Part shown: positions 1 through 13,060 of the stretch, in pieces
How the letters are laid out: every line of letters begins with the position of its first letter
How positions within the stretch are numbered: position 1 is the first letter of the stretch
Source: Bryopsis sp. KO-2023
Lineage: Eukaryota; Chlorophyta; Ulvophyceae; Bryopsidales; Bryopsidaceae
Reading direction: 5' to 3'
Assembly: GCA_030272585.1 (NCBI GenBank)
Contig: BSYQ01000001.1
Coordinates: forward strand, 744,001 to 808,000
Length of the DNA stretch: 64,000 nucleotides
Program-made: the position numbers and the translations under genes
Notes under the pieces: model-generated
Databases searched by the model: none
What the model was told of the DNA's origin: nothing
What the model saw: the letters and a program-made list of their open reading frames with translations, nothing else

Positions 1-3000
1 GCCATCAATTCTTTTAATTATTATCAGATTGTTTTTCTTTTAAACAAAGGAGAAGTCAACCAAGAATTGGGATGCGCACGAGAAAAGAACCTGACCAACT
101 CATTCACCTTCTCGATTTCTTCGATGCTCATTTCCTCCTCCCTCGCACGTTGCTTCGCCCCCAGTTTTTGACTTTCAAGCTTAAATTTCTGAAGCTTCAG
201 ATTATTCCCCCAGCTACGGTCACGAGCAGCAATCGCAGAGTCCCACCCATCGGACACAGAACTCAAACTCCGTGATTTTTGAAACAACGGATCGAATATT
301 TCAGGAAATCGACCTCCGGGAGGACCATTGGCGTTTGCCACCGGAACCAGCTCGGTTCGTTTCAATTCTGTGCTGATTTCCTCGGTCAAATACTCTACAA
401 ATTTGAAATGCTGTAGTTGAGCCAGCACATGGGACTGCCGATGCTTGATGATGGTGAGGACCACCTGTTGGTAAAGCACATGAACATGGCCCCCCCCAAA
501 ATTAGCTCAGAATTTCCAGTCTTTTGTGAAATCCTTTTCCAAACAGATCCATCAAGCGAAAGCTACCACACATATACACATGTTCAGAGGAAAACATCGA
601 AGAACGAACGAAACTTGAAAATGGGCGGTGTGTGTTACCTCCAAATGCAAGTTACAGAGCTCCCATTCTTCGGGGGCCAAGTCTTGAGCGGTCCTTTCAT
701 ACATGGACCTGAAGCGATGTGCGTGAAGTTGAATATAAAAGTTCACGAGCAGAGTGTCGCGATAAACGCTGTCAGGGACACTGAACCACGCCTTCACAAA
801 ACCAACCACCTACACATCCAAGGAAAATAACTCAGATGAAATGAAAGTGCAACCTTAGGACTTTCTATCCACCCCTTTTGCGCTTTTCCTATTGGAGCAT
901 GTCAGAACATTCCTTTTCTTCTGCTCATCATTTCCCAAACCTTTCCCTCCCCCCCCCCAAAAAAAAAGGGAAACAAAAACTCGACAGCCCGTATCTAATA
1001 TTTGTTGCGGACACTGGTCAAGCTGCCGTTTCAGCTGAACTGGTGAAAACATCTCTTACCTTGGCGTGGATAGATCGATCCATTCCTTCGCCAGCATGCC
1101 CCCATTTCCGATTGGCAAGCACCAAGCTGACGAACCCAGTTTTTGCTCTGAGCAGAAATTCCCACTGCTTCAAATCCTGCACAGATAATTCTCTCTCCCC
1201 TTTCCTAAAACAATGCTCCCAGCCTAAAACACACACAGACACCATTGCATCAAAACACATCCAGCCAACATTCTAAAGAAAGGAACAGCTCAGCTAAACC
1301 ACATCCACAGTCGACCCACCGATATTCTGCTTTTCACTCTCTTCTCCTGACGCAGCAAGATTGATCTGCTTTTCCACTGCAACCATCAATTCAGTCAGGA
1401 AGCTCCACAAGACCCCATGCCAAGTTTCTCTCTCTTCCCCACTCACATCCTCATGTCGCCCATGCCACACCAGCCATTTTCCGTATTCCCTCACCAGATG
1501 CAAAAACACCTGGTCCCTCATCAATCGCTTGACAAACGATTCAGCCCTCCGGCTGTGCCCAGTTCTCTCCAAAACAATGATGTACAGTTTCAGCAGCTCG
1601 GAAAAGGTTTTCAGCTGAGCGCTGGGCCAGGATTGAACCTTATAATTCCCGTGGGCAACAAGGGAGCGCTCCACGCCACCGAAGACTCCCCCCAATTCGG
1701 CCAGAAAGGATGTTGCTGGCTGAATGGAGGGCGAATCTTTGAGATACATTCGCAACAGATTGATGTACGGGGCAACGTCTGGGAAAACCCCACCTGGAGA
1801 AAACCAACCAAACAATCCTCAAAAACACAGGGTAGCTTTGGTAGCTTTCTTCGCCACTTTACGGTTGCACCTGTATTTCTTGCCACATAGAAATTACAAA
1901 AAAGAATGAAAATGCCACTCAATTTACTTTATCTCTTGCCACAAACTAGAGGTTGAAAAAAACACCCCAGTATATAAATTTTGTAAAAATGTGGAACCAC
2001 CTACTTGATTTTCCTTCCTCCAGGAGCGTCCTTATTCGTTGCCCAACAAAACTCATGAATCGGTCCACCGACTTCGCCCAATTTTCATCTGGCAGGACTT
2101 CAGCAGCCTCCGTCCCCACACCCACCCTGGCCAAAGAAGCACTGTACTCCCCCATGAGCGCCCCACAGCATTTCACCAACCCTCGTTCGACCCTGCCATT
2201 CTCCGCCATCGAACACATCTCTTCGATCACCATGTCAGTCGGATCCGCAATCAAACCAGCACCCCCCGGGTGCCCCATCGGGGATAATATCAAACAAGCT
2301 TCCAACAGTGCAGTCTTTTCCATGAGAACACCCTTGGTTGATGTGTCGCTAAATAATAAGTCTTTTGGCAAGTCCCAAGCTATGCGTGGGTCGCCAAAGC
2401 TATGGAACGTGCAGTGCTGGACTTGTTCCCATAGAAGCAGAGTATCCTCAGCTGCTGCGTCGCATTTTCCTGAAGCGAGTTTATTGAACAGACCGTGGGA
2501 ACGCAACGTCGGCTCAAAATTCCCTGGGCTGCTGATGCGACGACCGAATGAAACTTGGGAAGATGGGGGAACCAGTTTCATTCTGCAAACACCCATCCAC
2601 ACAGGTACTTCAACAAGCCAGCATCGTACACTGTCAAGTAATTTTGAGGTAGACTGTGTCAAGTTGCATATTCCTTTCATACAAGACTACATGATGGTAC
2701 TTGATGCTTTGAAGATGGGGGAAAAAAAGCCTCAATACCTCAACTTATCTTTCTCACCGTCGGTTATTCTTACATTTTGGGCAAGCAAAACCCGAGTGCT
2801 CACTGTCTTACCGTAATTCAGCAGCGACGAACAGCCCTCGATTGGATGTACCCCTTGTATTCGTATTACATAATCCTGCATATTTCCCTTCATCGAATGA
2901 AGGCTCACTCAAACCTTCAGAAGGCCCCCTTCGCCATGAACCCCTCCAACCCAAATTCAGACGAGGGACTGGGTGACAGCTCCTGCTAGAGGGCTGTCTT

Positions 3001-4700
3001 GAAATCCTCTCAACACCACCTACAATACACGGTGCCAAAACAAAATTGAATAAGCAAACAGGAAGCACACGGTGGGGTGGCCAAATCCCAACATTACATC
3101 ATTGAGAAGAATAAGGGTGTCTGTCAACTGCCCATGCAAACCAATGCTAAAGTTCTATTGATATCAGTGGGCTGTGTTCAGCCTAAGCCTATTTTGCAAG
3201 AATCACTGGAAGAAAAGCTGTTCTGCTTGTAGCTATTTCTTCTCAGCTGAAATTTACACATATAAATTTTCAGAAACTTCATCCTAGGGGGTTGGGTGGG
3301 TAATCTTACTGCTCGATTGCCATCTGAACAAATCATCTCTGAATCTTCCACCCATCCCTGCATCTCCCCCTGCTGTCACTCGACAACCACCCAAACCATT
3401 CTCTGAAGACAGCAACCTGAACCTCGCTTGCAATAGGTTCACAAACCCAGCTTCAATTGCAGCCTATGCACACATTTACACAGCCCCTTTTACAGATACA
3501 CTCCATTTTTTCAAAAGTATTTTGTTTTTTTTGGGGGGGGGGAGCAGTAAACGAACATGCGAGTTTGCAACAGGGAAGACGACCCACTGAATAAGTTTAA
3601 TTCTTATTTTCATCACTGAATAAATGAAAATTATGATTAAAAAAATGAACAGATTGAGGAAGGTGTCCTGATAATATGAAAAGATTCAAAATAAAAGGTT
3701 CTCAACAATGAAAAAATTATGCTCCAGGGTCGGATCAGCACTGGGAAATGCCATCAAGCAATACCTGTCGAATTTCAGGTTGGTCCAGCATTGTAAAAAA
3801 TAATCGATAAACAGCCATTGCACCTCTCCCTGCCGCTCGTTGAGAAATGGCGCCCCAAACACACTCCAAGAATTTATAGATAGTCACAGCATCCCCTGGA
3901 CAGGCCCTCAGGAGCACCGCAGTCGCCACACACACCAGTCTGACCCTACTTTCATCAACTTCGATGTCAAGCTGGGAGGCAATGTCGACCATATGTCCCA
4001 ACGCTCCAAGCTTAACCCATTCTTCTGCCCGGTCACTGAATCACACAACATTCACCCATCTAAAGCCCTTTTTCTTTCTTTTTCAATTGTTGTATAAGGG
4101 ATTAAACCTCCCAGAGCCCATCTGCTCCCCCCCCCCCTTCCAAATGACTGATATGGGGAAATCATAAAAAAAATCTGCCAATCACAGTGATATACCTCCA
4201 CATCATTATTCCATTTCTATTTTAATGGCTGTACTCTCGGATTTTTGATTTTTCTTTTTGGCAGCTTCAGCATAGGAATTTGACTTTTTTCGGGGAAAGA
4301 ATTAAGAATACCCAATAGATCTTCAAACGGATTACTAATCCACATGTTACAAATCCCTCATGTCTGACATTCGTTCACTCGCCGCCTACATTTCAAGATT
4401 GAATGTGGAATTGATCACTCACCGAGAGCCCTCCGTATCCATCCCATGTTTTCTAAGTGATTGAATCATTTCAAGAAGCCCCTCCGTCTGGTTTTCCACG
4501 AAGCGGATTTTCTCCAAACTCTTGATTATCGCCAGATGCTCCCCCCCTTTCTGTCTGCCCCAACATCCTCCACTGTTGCCCCATTTCTCGCCGCACAAAC
4601 AAGGTACTAAATGAAGTGATCGACTCTCGCATAGCCCCATGTATGGGCCTGGTGCAGCCAAACTGGATGATCGTTGTTTTCTACTTCCCGAATCCCTTTG
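1..4700 (-). CDS. Unidentified multi-exon helical protein, C-terminal part at left edge
   Basis: I do not recognise this gene. Several minus-strand stretches read as protein and are bounded by splice-like GT and AG: about 4540-4420, 4040-3766, 2600-1990, 1790-1310, 1180-1060, 800-640 and 440-70. The donor at about 4420 and the acceptor at about 4040 join in a sensible frame. The protein is rich in Leu, Ala and Glu with amphipathic helices, as in HEAT or armadillo-like scaffolds, and carries a charged Lys/Glu-rich coil near 230-80 (QKLGAKQRAREEEMSIEEIE). No enzyme motif is visible. The 3' end may lie at the stop at 24-26, or a donor near 75 may continue the gene beyond the window. The first exon is not certain. 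The region 2650-3730 holds no convincing exon and is probably intronic. It could also be two genes. Confidence 0.5.
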
Positions 4701-4751
4701 ATATTTCCCCTTCATGTCTTGATGAGCGGTAGTAATTGAATCGTGCGACAC

Positions 4752-6139
4752 AAAGACATCAACCCTGCGGGGGGGACAAAGACAGAGTGTAACTTGGCTG
4801 TTTTACTCAGGCTGCCCGCGGACGGCAGTCAGCCAAGCCACCCACAGCTTCGTGGTGTTGATTGAACGAAGGTTCCACACAATAGCGCAGCACGCAGGGA
4901 AGGTGCTCACTCTATGAGTTCACGCTGACCGAAGCAAGAAGCGGAATACTACAGAGTGAAAGTCGCAGCGAGATAGACAGGACTTCCGCTCGGGGCTGAT
5001 TGTCGCGCCCAGCTGTGCGTCGACAGGAAAGCAGCCTTCGATGGCTATTCTGCTATTCGTTTCGCGTCACAACGCTTTTTCACGCACTCGAACAGTACTT
5101 GCGGAAACCGGGATGTTCTGCACTGTCCAGCTCGTACAGCAAAATTCTACAGTTTTTCCACCCAGAAGGAAAACGAACGAACAAACGGGGTGATGCAGCA
5201 CACCCTGTAAAATATAGGTCACAAGTGTCGAGATAGTTTGCCACTTCACGCGCGTGTTGAAAGTCATCTAAAAAAAAGTTTCGGACTGGTTGCCCCAGCG
5301 CAACCGCCAACCGCCCCCAGCGACCTACTTGTGTGAAATACAGCAGCTGCTTTCCCCTCTCTTTTCTACTCGTTTCTTTATTCTATTGTCAAGCTTCTGT
5401 AACTTTCGCGCTATCCTTTTTCGTTTTTTTTTTTTTTTTCCCGCTTCCTCGTCGCAGAAGACGGTTAGACAAAGGGAAAAATGTCAATCGCTTACTACAG
5501 AAACCGGGCGTACTTGATGTGTAAGTGTTTCTGTCCGTGCGACTGTGAAGCGGCCCAGAAATGTGTTGAAGAAATTCCCTCCAAAGGCGTCGGCTCCGCC
5601 GCTTTTTGGCAGATATCATCAACGGCTGCCTAAACCCTGTGGCGTGCTCGTAAGGTGGAGATCTCCACTGTTCGCTTCAGGTGAAGCAATTTGACAGGTG
5701 ATGTGAAGCAGGAACGGAGGGCTGGAAAATTGACGCGAGTTTTCATCCGTTCGCTTCGGTTGCGTCAAGTGCCAACAGGGGTGACGGCGACAGAACGGTT
5801 CGCCAATTGTCGACTCTACAGTACGTATCGATGCACACAGATTCACACACATGTTGCTGTGGGTGGGTGCATGTGAAACGCAGGCAGCTGGCTGCTTTGG
5901 CCTTCATGAATTGCTGCATGGTTCCATCTTTTGTTTTTGGAGGTTCAACATTTCTTGGGGGGGAGGGAGATATTACTAAACCTCTTATGTCTTGGGAAAT
6001 GGCTTTTTGTCCATCCTGTGAGGTGTTGAAAGGAAACCACCGGTGAGGTGTCTTGTTTGAAAGGAAACAACCGCCCTGCTGAATCAATTAAATATCTGAA
6101 AAAACCTGGTCGTAAATCTACGGACCTCCATTTCCTCCA
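4752..6139. other. Intergenic region, with a small cysteine-rich ORF candidate
   Basis: This stretch lies upstream of the left minus-strand gene and downstream of UTP14. It is richer in GC and CpG than its surroundings between about 4980 and 5650, as a promoter might be. It holds two matches to the E2F consensus TTTSSCGC (TTTCGCGC at 5404-5411 and TTTCCCGC at 5437-5444), a 50-codon ORF from 5481 (listed separately), and an imperfect tandem duplication at 6019-6073. I see no long conserved coding sequence. Confidence 0.5.
5481..5633 (+). CDS. Candidate small cysteine-rich protein or first exon
   Basis: An ATG in an A-rich context opens 50 codons ending with TAA. The N-terminus is MSIAYYRNRAYLM, followed by MCKCFCPCDCE, in which Cys alternates with other residues five times (residues 14, 16, 18, 20, 22), with a sixth Cys at 28. 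Alternating C-x-C recalls metallothioneins. A near-perfect splice donor (GTAAGTG) lies inside the ORF just after codon 13, so this may instead be the first exon of a longer gene whose continuation I could not establish; an in-phase stretch begins after the AG near 5696. Two E2F-type sites lie 37 to 77 bases upstream. It may also be a chance ORF. Confidence 0.2.
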   Translation: MSIAYYRNRAYLMCKCFCPCDCEAAQKCVEEIPSKGVGSAAFWQISSTAA

Positions 6140-9100
6140 TCACTTTTTCTTTTCACCGGTCTTCACTCTGTTCCGACCGGAGTTTCTTTTTTTCTCCTCT
6201 CTTTTCTTCCTGGCACCTTCGGCCTGCGGAAACTTAACGAAGCTGTCGACGGTGCCACCCACAATTCTAGAAACTTTGACATCCGTTGGTCGATAATTGG
6301 CAAAAGTATCCACGGCTTGCTCTTTCAACGAGTCTGTGTAGCGAAGGGGGTCGATCATAACACCAGCACGAGTAATGACCTGCAACCAAAAACTCAATTA
6401 CTAAAACAATCTAAAATTGACGGCCTCTTAACCACCTCAATACCTTTTCTGCCTTTTCGTAGTGGCCAAGATTTTTTTAAAATCTCATGTCAAGAAGAAA
6501 ATATAATTGGATGTTTTAAAGAGATTATGTTTGTTTGTTTTTTTTAATTCAAAAAGGAAATTGATTAGTAACCACACCATGTAGAGTATTTGTAAATATC
6601 AGGGAATGTAAAGGTCGCACCGATGGTCTGGTGAAGTCTTGGAATGCATCATCCGGGTTGAAATCTTTTCCGATAGGATGCCTCATGCTCATTTCATAAG
6701 CACCGTGCTCTTTGAAAGGTCTGGGAAGATCCTCCAGCATGTATTTAGCAGAAGCAGCCGGGATCTTCTCATTGATAATAACATGCTCCATTTTGGAATC
6801 CTTCCTCGCTGCCAACGCCTGCTCTCTCTCCCTTAACAGATTCGAAAAAGAAAAACTTCATTGACAGAGCACTGGAGACGATTAAAAAAAAGTGAAAAGT
6901 AAAAGTGAAAACAGTGGATAGGTTGGGGAATCTTAGTCTCAATGCGATAGGGTCATTTTCCAAAAGAAAATCATTTTTGTTTTTAGTTTTCTTTCACAGG
7001 TTTGTGTCGGGAATTGTGAACGTACTCTTTGTCTTTTGCCCTTGCCTCCGCCATCCATTTCGGCTCTCTTTGTTGAGATTTCCATGTTCCCCAGCCAGGC
7101 AGCACATTGACTTCCAACTCAGGTCCCAAATCTTTTTCGACTTCTTTGGCTTTTTCAGCGGCGAAATCCACACCCACATCATCACCTGTGACATCCACAC
7201 CAACAGCATTTCAACTGTTCAAAAATACAGAAAATTAGAAGAAGAAAAAAAAACGACGAGGGGTGCGATTGTGACCAAGTTTCTTATCTATGTTTTCTTA
7301 GCCTGAGCTGATCGGCTTCCGTCTTTTGAAACGCACCAGCAAATGCCATTTCGATGAGGTCCTCTTGAGATTGTTTCGATTTCGACCCCTCATGTTTCAT
7401 CAAGAAGTCGTCACTCTGTTTTGGAGTGACCTTTGATGTGACATTGCCTCCATTTGCACTTGGCTCGTCTTGTCCGACTTCATCATCACTGATCTCCTCC
7501 AATTCCTCATCACTGGCTTCCTTTTGCTGCTGGGGTGGCTTCATGACATACTGGCCAGTCCCAGATTTCTATCAGAAAAAAGTACAACGAACTGAGTGCT
7601 TTGTTTTGCTTTTCAACAGTACGGAACAAAAAAAAACAAGCCAGCTAACTGTATCGTAAAAAATTGGTTGGCATATTACGAGATAGATTGATAACTTTCT
7701 CACTTTCAATAGACTTTGATTTTGGTAAACCACAAACCATCAGAAAAAAACCCAGCCCTATTGTATTGATCTTCCAGCCATTTGACACTCAGGGTTGAAA
7801 AAAATGGAGGAGGTGGGTTGAAAAGAAAACCGTGAGGGAAACGTGATCGTATGTTTCGACATTTTTGAAGTTTCTGACATTTTTCAACGTTTTTTTTTCA
7901 TTACGTAGTTTTTTCTCCCTTTTTCAACCAGACCTTTTTTTCCTTGATTTCGTTTTCTCGTGCTGACATTGATTCCCTGATGGTTGCTCCGTCGGCAGGC
8001 GATACTTTCGCATCCATTTTTTTCTTAGCTGTTTTTCGGCTGCTCTTCATGGCAACTGTGTTTGTCGCATCGATTCCTCCCTCGAACAAATAATTCCTGG
8101 AAGCCACGCTCCCTTGTGTGCCATTCATCCCAGAGAATTTGTTTTCCTAAAAATGAAAAGACAGATTATCAGATATCCTCCTTCGTTAACCATATGCCCG
8201 CTTCAGAGAAATCTACTCTTTCTTCAGAAGTGTTACTCAGCTGAAACTCTTTCAACCAGACAAAAAAGCATCTTTCACATGGAAATGCTTGGGATGTTGA
8301 GCCAAACCAGACACCCACAAATTTGCTATGCAAAACCGTATTCTCTCAGACATTCTTTCACTAAAAAAAAGTTGGAACCTCTTTTCCAGCAACAACAGTC
8401 GGCCATATTCATGAATTCATGCTTGCCTCATCCTCCTCCTCCGATTCTCCATCCTTTCCTACGACAGCCAGAGCACTTTTCGCCTGTGCAGGGTTTAGTG
8501 CTGTGAATTTTCCGTCATCCCCATCATCGCTGGCTTTTTTGATTTTGGCTGCAGGGGCGGCATATGCTTCCGTAGCCTCAGGATCCAAAACCAATTCGTC
8601 CTCGCTGCGAAACAGAAACACTGTTGAGCATTCGTTGGGTCTATTAAACATCAAAAGTCAAGCTTCTTAAGGGGATCAAGAAGCTTTCAAATTTTTATTG
8701 CTGTTGGACCATTTAATTCGGCAAAAATCAACCCAACACGGATTTCAAACAAGCTGTTTTCTTTCACAGCATAAAGTAATCCAGAAATGGTAATAACTGC
8801 AAGCAAATTTTGAGCCTATCCGAAACACCATCAGAGGGAGTCTGTCATGGAGGAAGCATTAAGAAAGCAACTCTAGGCAAAGCCTTTGTCATTTGATTCG
8901 ACAGCTGATCCATCCAGCTACCCCATCCCACACCTTTCACTGTCCACTTGTGGCACCATTTTAGTTTTCTTTCCTGAAAAGGATAATCGACCAGTGACCT
9001 CGCTTTTCGATTCCTGTTTTCCTTCAGTCCCATCGATTTCAGCCATCATCTCTTCGGCTTGGGCCATGGACTCCAGTTTCCGGCGCTCCATAGCTTTCTT

Positions 9101-12100
9101 CATGAAGGGTAGGGCAAACAGGCCCTTGTTTGCAGTGTGCCCATCCACAACCTTTCCTTCCAAGACATCCAGGGCAGCCTTTCGAGTTCGCTTGAACGAC
9201 TGGGGTTGGCCTTCATCCTCCGAGTCTTCCTCTGCAAGGGATTCACTGAAACACACCCACAGACGATTCACGCAACAGCATTTCGGCCACACAGAATCAG
9301 TACATATATTTTTGCATCAGCCAATTCTTCATGTAGTGTTTATATAATATAATATTATTAATGTTTTAATTGTTAATCCTATTATTCATGTTCAACATCC
9401 AATTTACCTGGCATCAGTATCCGAGCCGGTTCCATCTTTGGCATCCATTCTTTCAATTTTCTTTTTGAGTTCCTGGCCTTGTCGCAGCTGCTCCAGGACG
9501 GCTTCCTTCGTATCTTCGTCTTGAATGTTCAGACCCCTTCTCATGATGCGTTTCGCCCAACGAGTCTTAGTGCTGTGTCGCTGGGTCATTCGCTCCTGCA
9601 ATAGATTTTTAAAAACACACACACACGCACTCAAAATCGTTTTTTTCACCAGCTGGTTTCTGGGAAGCAGTCTTAAAAAAGCGTGTGCTGCAGAAACTTC
9701 TCCAGACAAGAACTTGATGGATGCCAAATATTACGAATATATATCAATTTATTTACTAAACGAAATGATGAATGAGGCAAACTGAGTTTTAGGAAGGTTT
9801 TTCAACTATGAAATCCATTGAGACTCTTTTTATCGCCAAAAAAAGATATCCTAGAAATAGCACCTCTGCTCGCTTGTACTCCATATCTTCCGCCAGTTTC
9901 CTTGCAGCTTCATCGTCCGGCAGATCGCTGAACTTGACGGATTTCTTTCTTATGGATCTTTGCAGCCGTCGATGGTATTCCTTACTCTTGATCGCAGCCA
10001 CCTTCTTAGCTTTCATTTCGTGGAAAAACAACAGAGACCTCATTTTTCGCAGCTGCTCTCTCTTGGCTTTCAACTGATTGGCTGAAATCGACCGCATGGC
10101 CAGCACATCCTCCGATTTCTCGATATCTTCGGATGCCACTGCCCCGGCCTTGTGCAACAATTCTGAAACCTCTTTTTCCATATCGTTGGTGGGCTCAAAA
10201 TCATCGCACAAGCTTCCCAGTTTGTCAGACCCAAGGTTGAGCGTTGGAGCTGCGAATTCCAGAGTAGGAGCTCTTCGATTAGCCTTTTTAAGAATAGACA
10301 CACACACAAAAACTAGGTTGGTGATATTCCACACAAAGGCAAAAGGAGTGGGGAGCAACACGGATCAAAAGCGGACAACGCATTTGATTGATTCTCATAT
10401 CTTGTCTGACTAAAAAACCCTTTTTTTCCCTTTTTTCCAACATCACTCCTTTTTTATCCTCTTTTTTTTTTTTTTTTCTTTCTTTCGTCTTGCAAACTCA
10501 CCGTCACAATGTCTTTCCACTTGGTCAAATCTTCTTTGGCATTCTGGTACCCCGCTTTTCTCTCTTGCCGTTCTCGAATGACTCTGGGCATTGGAACAGC
10601 CACAGGTGCTGATTCTGTCAATCTTTCCAGTCCCCATCTGGAGGCCCCCAATGATTCTCGGTGCTTTCCAAGAGATGCCATCAAATCCCCCACAGTCAAG
10701 TCTTTGCCACCACCTTCAACACCAGCAAAAAATGAACACGTCAAATCCTCCCATCCAAGCAACAGCTAAGAAGGAATAAAAAAATGAGATATGGACAAGA
10801 AGGGTTGCACTTGGCCAATCTCGGTGAAGTTCAAAATGCAAAAATCAGGCACATTGTGTTGAACACATGTTGAATTGAAAAGAAAGGAAAAAAAAAGCAA
10901 TGCCTCTCCAGATTGACCTACTTGCCTTCCCTTTCCTCCCTGGAATTTTCAAGTCGAAAGAAACAACAGTGAAATATCCCTTGAACAAAAAGAGAAAAAT
11001 GAGAAAAATGAAAACATATATATTTTTTCTTACCATTCCTATTGAATCCAATGTTGAACTCAGACTCTGGTACGATTTCTGTTACGACTGCATCTGCTTT
11101 TCGCTTCTTTTTTTGCTGAGGTCCCGCCCCGGCCACACTCTCAATCAAGGATCTGGGCAGACATGCATCCATCATTTCAATTCTTAAACCATAATCAATT
11201 TTCATACACAAAAGGATTTTCCAAAACTGGACCCCTACAGTTTGGTGCTTCCCAATACGTGCTGTTGTAAATGCGTTCTCCTGACAAAACCATCTCAATA
11301 CTCTATTCGCCTATTAGAAAAGCAAAACTGACATATATAGACCAAGATCTGGGAGTGGATTGATTTTTTACTTTATTTTCGTTTCTTTTTTATCAACCCC
11401 TCTTACCTTGTTTGATCTTCATTTCCAATTTCGTTTTCGGCGGCATCCATTTCTTCTTCATAGTCGCCGACATCAAGGATATCGTCCATCTGAAAAACGA
11501 ACAAGTGAGTAACAAAAATTCACCAGGATTCAAAACCTGCTGCTGAGTCATTCAATGAGTGCCATGTTTTCATTCCTGAACGAACATTCAATCGAAAGAA
11601 TCCTTCACTACACAAACTCATCCATACTTTTTCCAAATGCGCCCGATCAAGGTTTGTCTATCCTGACACATATAACAGAAAAAGTAATAAAGGCAACTCA
11701 TCGCCCCAATTGCATTCAACGACTTTTTCCCTACCCGCTCTCAAATATACACAGATCTATAAAGTTATTCAACTTATTAAGAAACGGACCTCCTCGAAAT
11801 CTTCGTTGCAGTCCTCTTCATCGCCCCCATGTTCCGGAAACCAGTCTCCAAATTTTTCCTTGTCCTCCTTAGTGAATGCTTGTTCTTCATCAATTTCATC
11901 ATCCTCTTCTAACCCCTCGATGAATGTGTCTTTCTCAGCAGGAGCCCACTTCCAAAGTGCATCCAGAAAAAAATAATAAAAAATTCATTTTATTAATTTA
12001 ATTTTCCATGCCAAGCATTTCACCAGCAAAGAAAAACAAGAATGATTGCATGGTTCATTGATGCGGAAAAAAATCCTCTTAAATTAAATATGGACCAAAG

Positions 12101-12350
12101 ATCAGCATCGTGGTGATTACCCTGGAATAAAAAAACAAACTAGCTAAAAATGAAACAAAATACTGAAAAATTATCCAGTTGTCAAATATTTGAAAATTTT
12201 CGAAGTGAGCCTCACGTCGAACTTCCGTGGGTTTTTCTCTTCTTCAGATTTTTTTTCGAAGGCCACATAAACGTCTTCGGCTTTCTTCGAGCGCCGCTTC
12301 AACTTTCTGCCCCTGTCAACGGAACCCTGCCCTTTTCGTTTCGACGGCAT
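6140..12350 (-). CDS. UTP14: UTP14, small-subunit processome protein
   Basis: UTP14 is a nucleolar component of the SSU processome, needed for early 18S rRNA processing; it binds and stimulates the DEAH helicase Dhr1/DHX37. About 14 exons can be followed from ATG 12350 (MPSKRKGQ, a basic start) to TGA 6140-6142. Family landmarks in order are an acidic region (11.95-11.8 kb), SEFNIGFNRNG (about 11.05 kb), the hallmark RSLLFFHEMKAKKVAAIKSK (about 10.0 kb), MTQRHSTKTRWAKRIMRRG (9.6-9.5 kb), GLFALPFMKKAMERR (about 9.1 kb), QEDLIEMAFAGAFQ (about 7.35 kb), VLPGWGTWK (about 7.1 kb), HVIINEKIPAASAKYMLEDL (about 6.75 kb) and a lysine-rich tail. First-exon donor is at 12215. The predicted length is near 950-1000 residues, at the long end for the family. 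It is divergent from the rhomboid gene, 710 bases away. I am confident of the family; some middle exon limits are approximate. Confidence 0.93.
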
Positions 12351-13060
12351 CTCAGCTGATCGCCCACGCGTAGCCCAGGAAATCGGCTGCGGCCGCCGGA
12401 ACAATCACACAAAATCACGGCGGAACAGAAACTGATGTCCCTCAAGAACTTCCCTCCCGATTTACTGGTGCGAATTTGCTCGATTCACGTGGAATTGACA
12501 TGTGTAATGTGGTGTAGGAGGAGTGTGAGGGAAACCGCTTGGAAATTTTCCTTGCGTCGCACTGAGTTTTTCGTTCGCGTTACCCTTCCGACAGGATAAT
12601 CGCAACATCGAGGTTTGCGATACTGCGGATCGAAACTGCCATGCTTCGTTTTGAAAGAAAGGAAACAGGGACAGGAAACACGAGAAAAGCCTCAACCGTC
12701 GAAACGACCTCGACAACAGTTTGGAAATGGTCCCATAAACCTTTTCATACAACGGAAACAAGGCGTTTTCTTTCTGTGCAGAGTTTCCTTGCTGAACACG
12801 TGCCCAGAGCACGGCCAGGTCGTCAGCAGCCGCCACCCCAAGGCCCAAGAGAGGTCGCCACCAAAACGAGAGCCCAGCATGAATATATATCCCAATGATT
12901 TCTTGCATCACAAATCGTCCACCTGTGTTCCAACCTTGGACCCCTTTGAGTGGTGTGCAGCAGGTCGCCCTTCCTTGGATGTGGAGGGACGCCTCCTCTG
13001 GACGTCTTGTCTATTTTGATATTCTTTCGCTTTTTGGTTTTCGTAGAGCCCAAACGCAGG
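12351..13060. promoter_or_regulatory. Shared divergent promoter region, UTP14 / rhomboid
   Basis: These 710 bases separate two divergent start codons, so both promoters and both 5' UTRs must lie here. The region is CpG-rich in the part next to UTP14 (12360-12430). Open frames cross it on both strands but none shows recognisable protein sequence. I see no clear TATA box. Confidence 0.5.
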
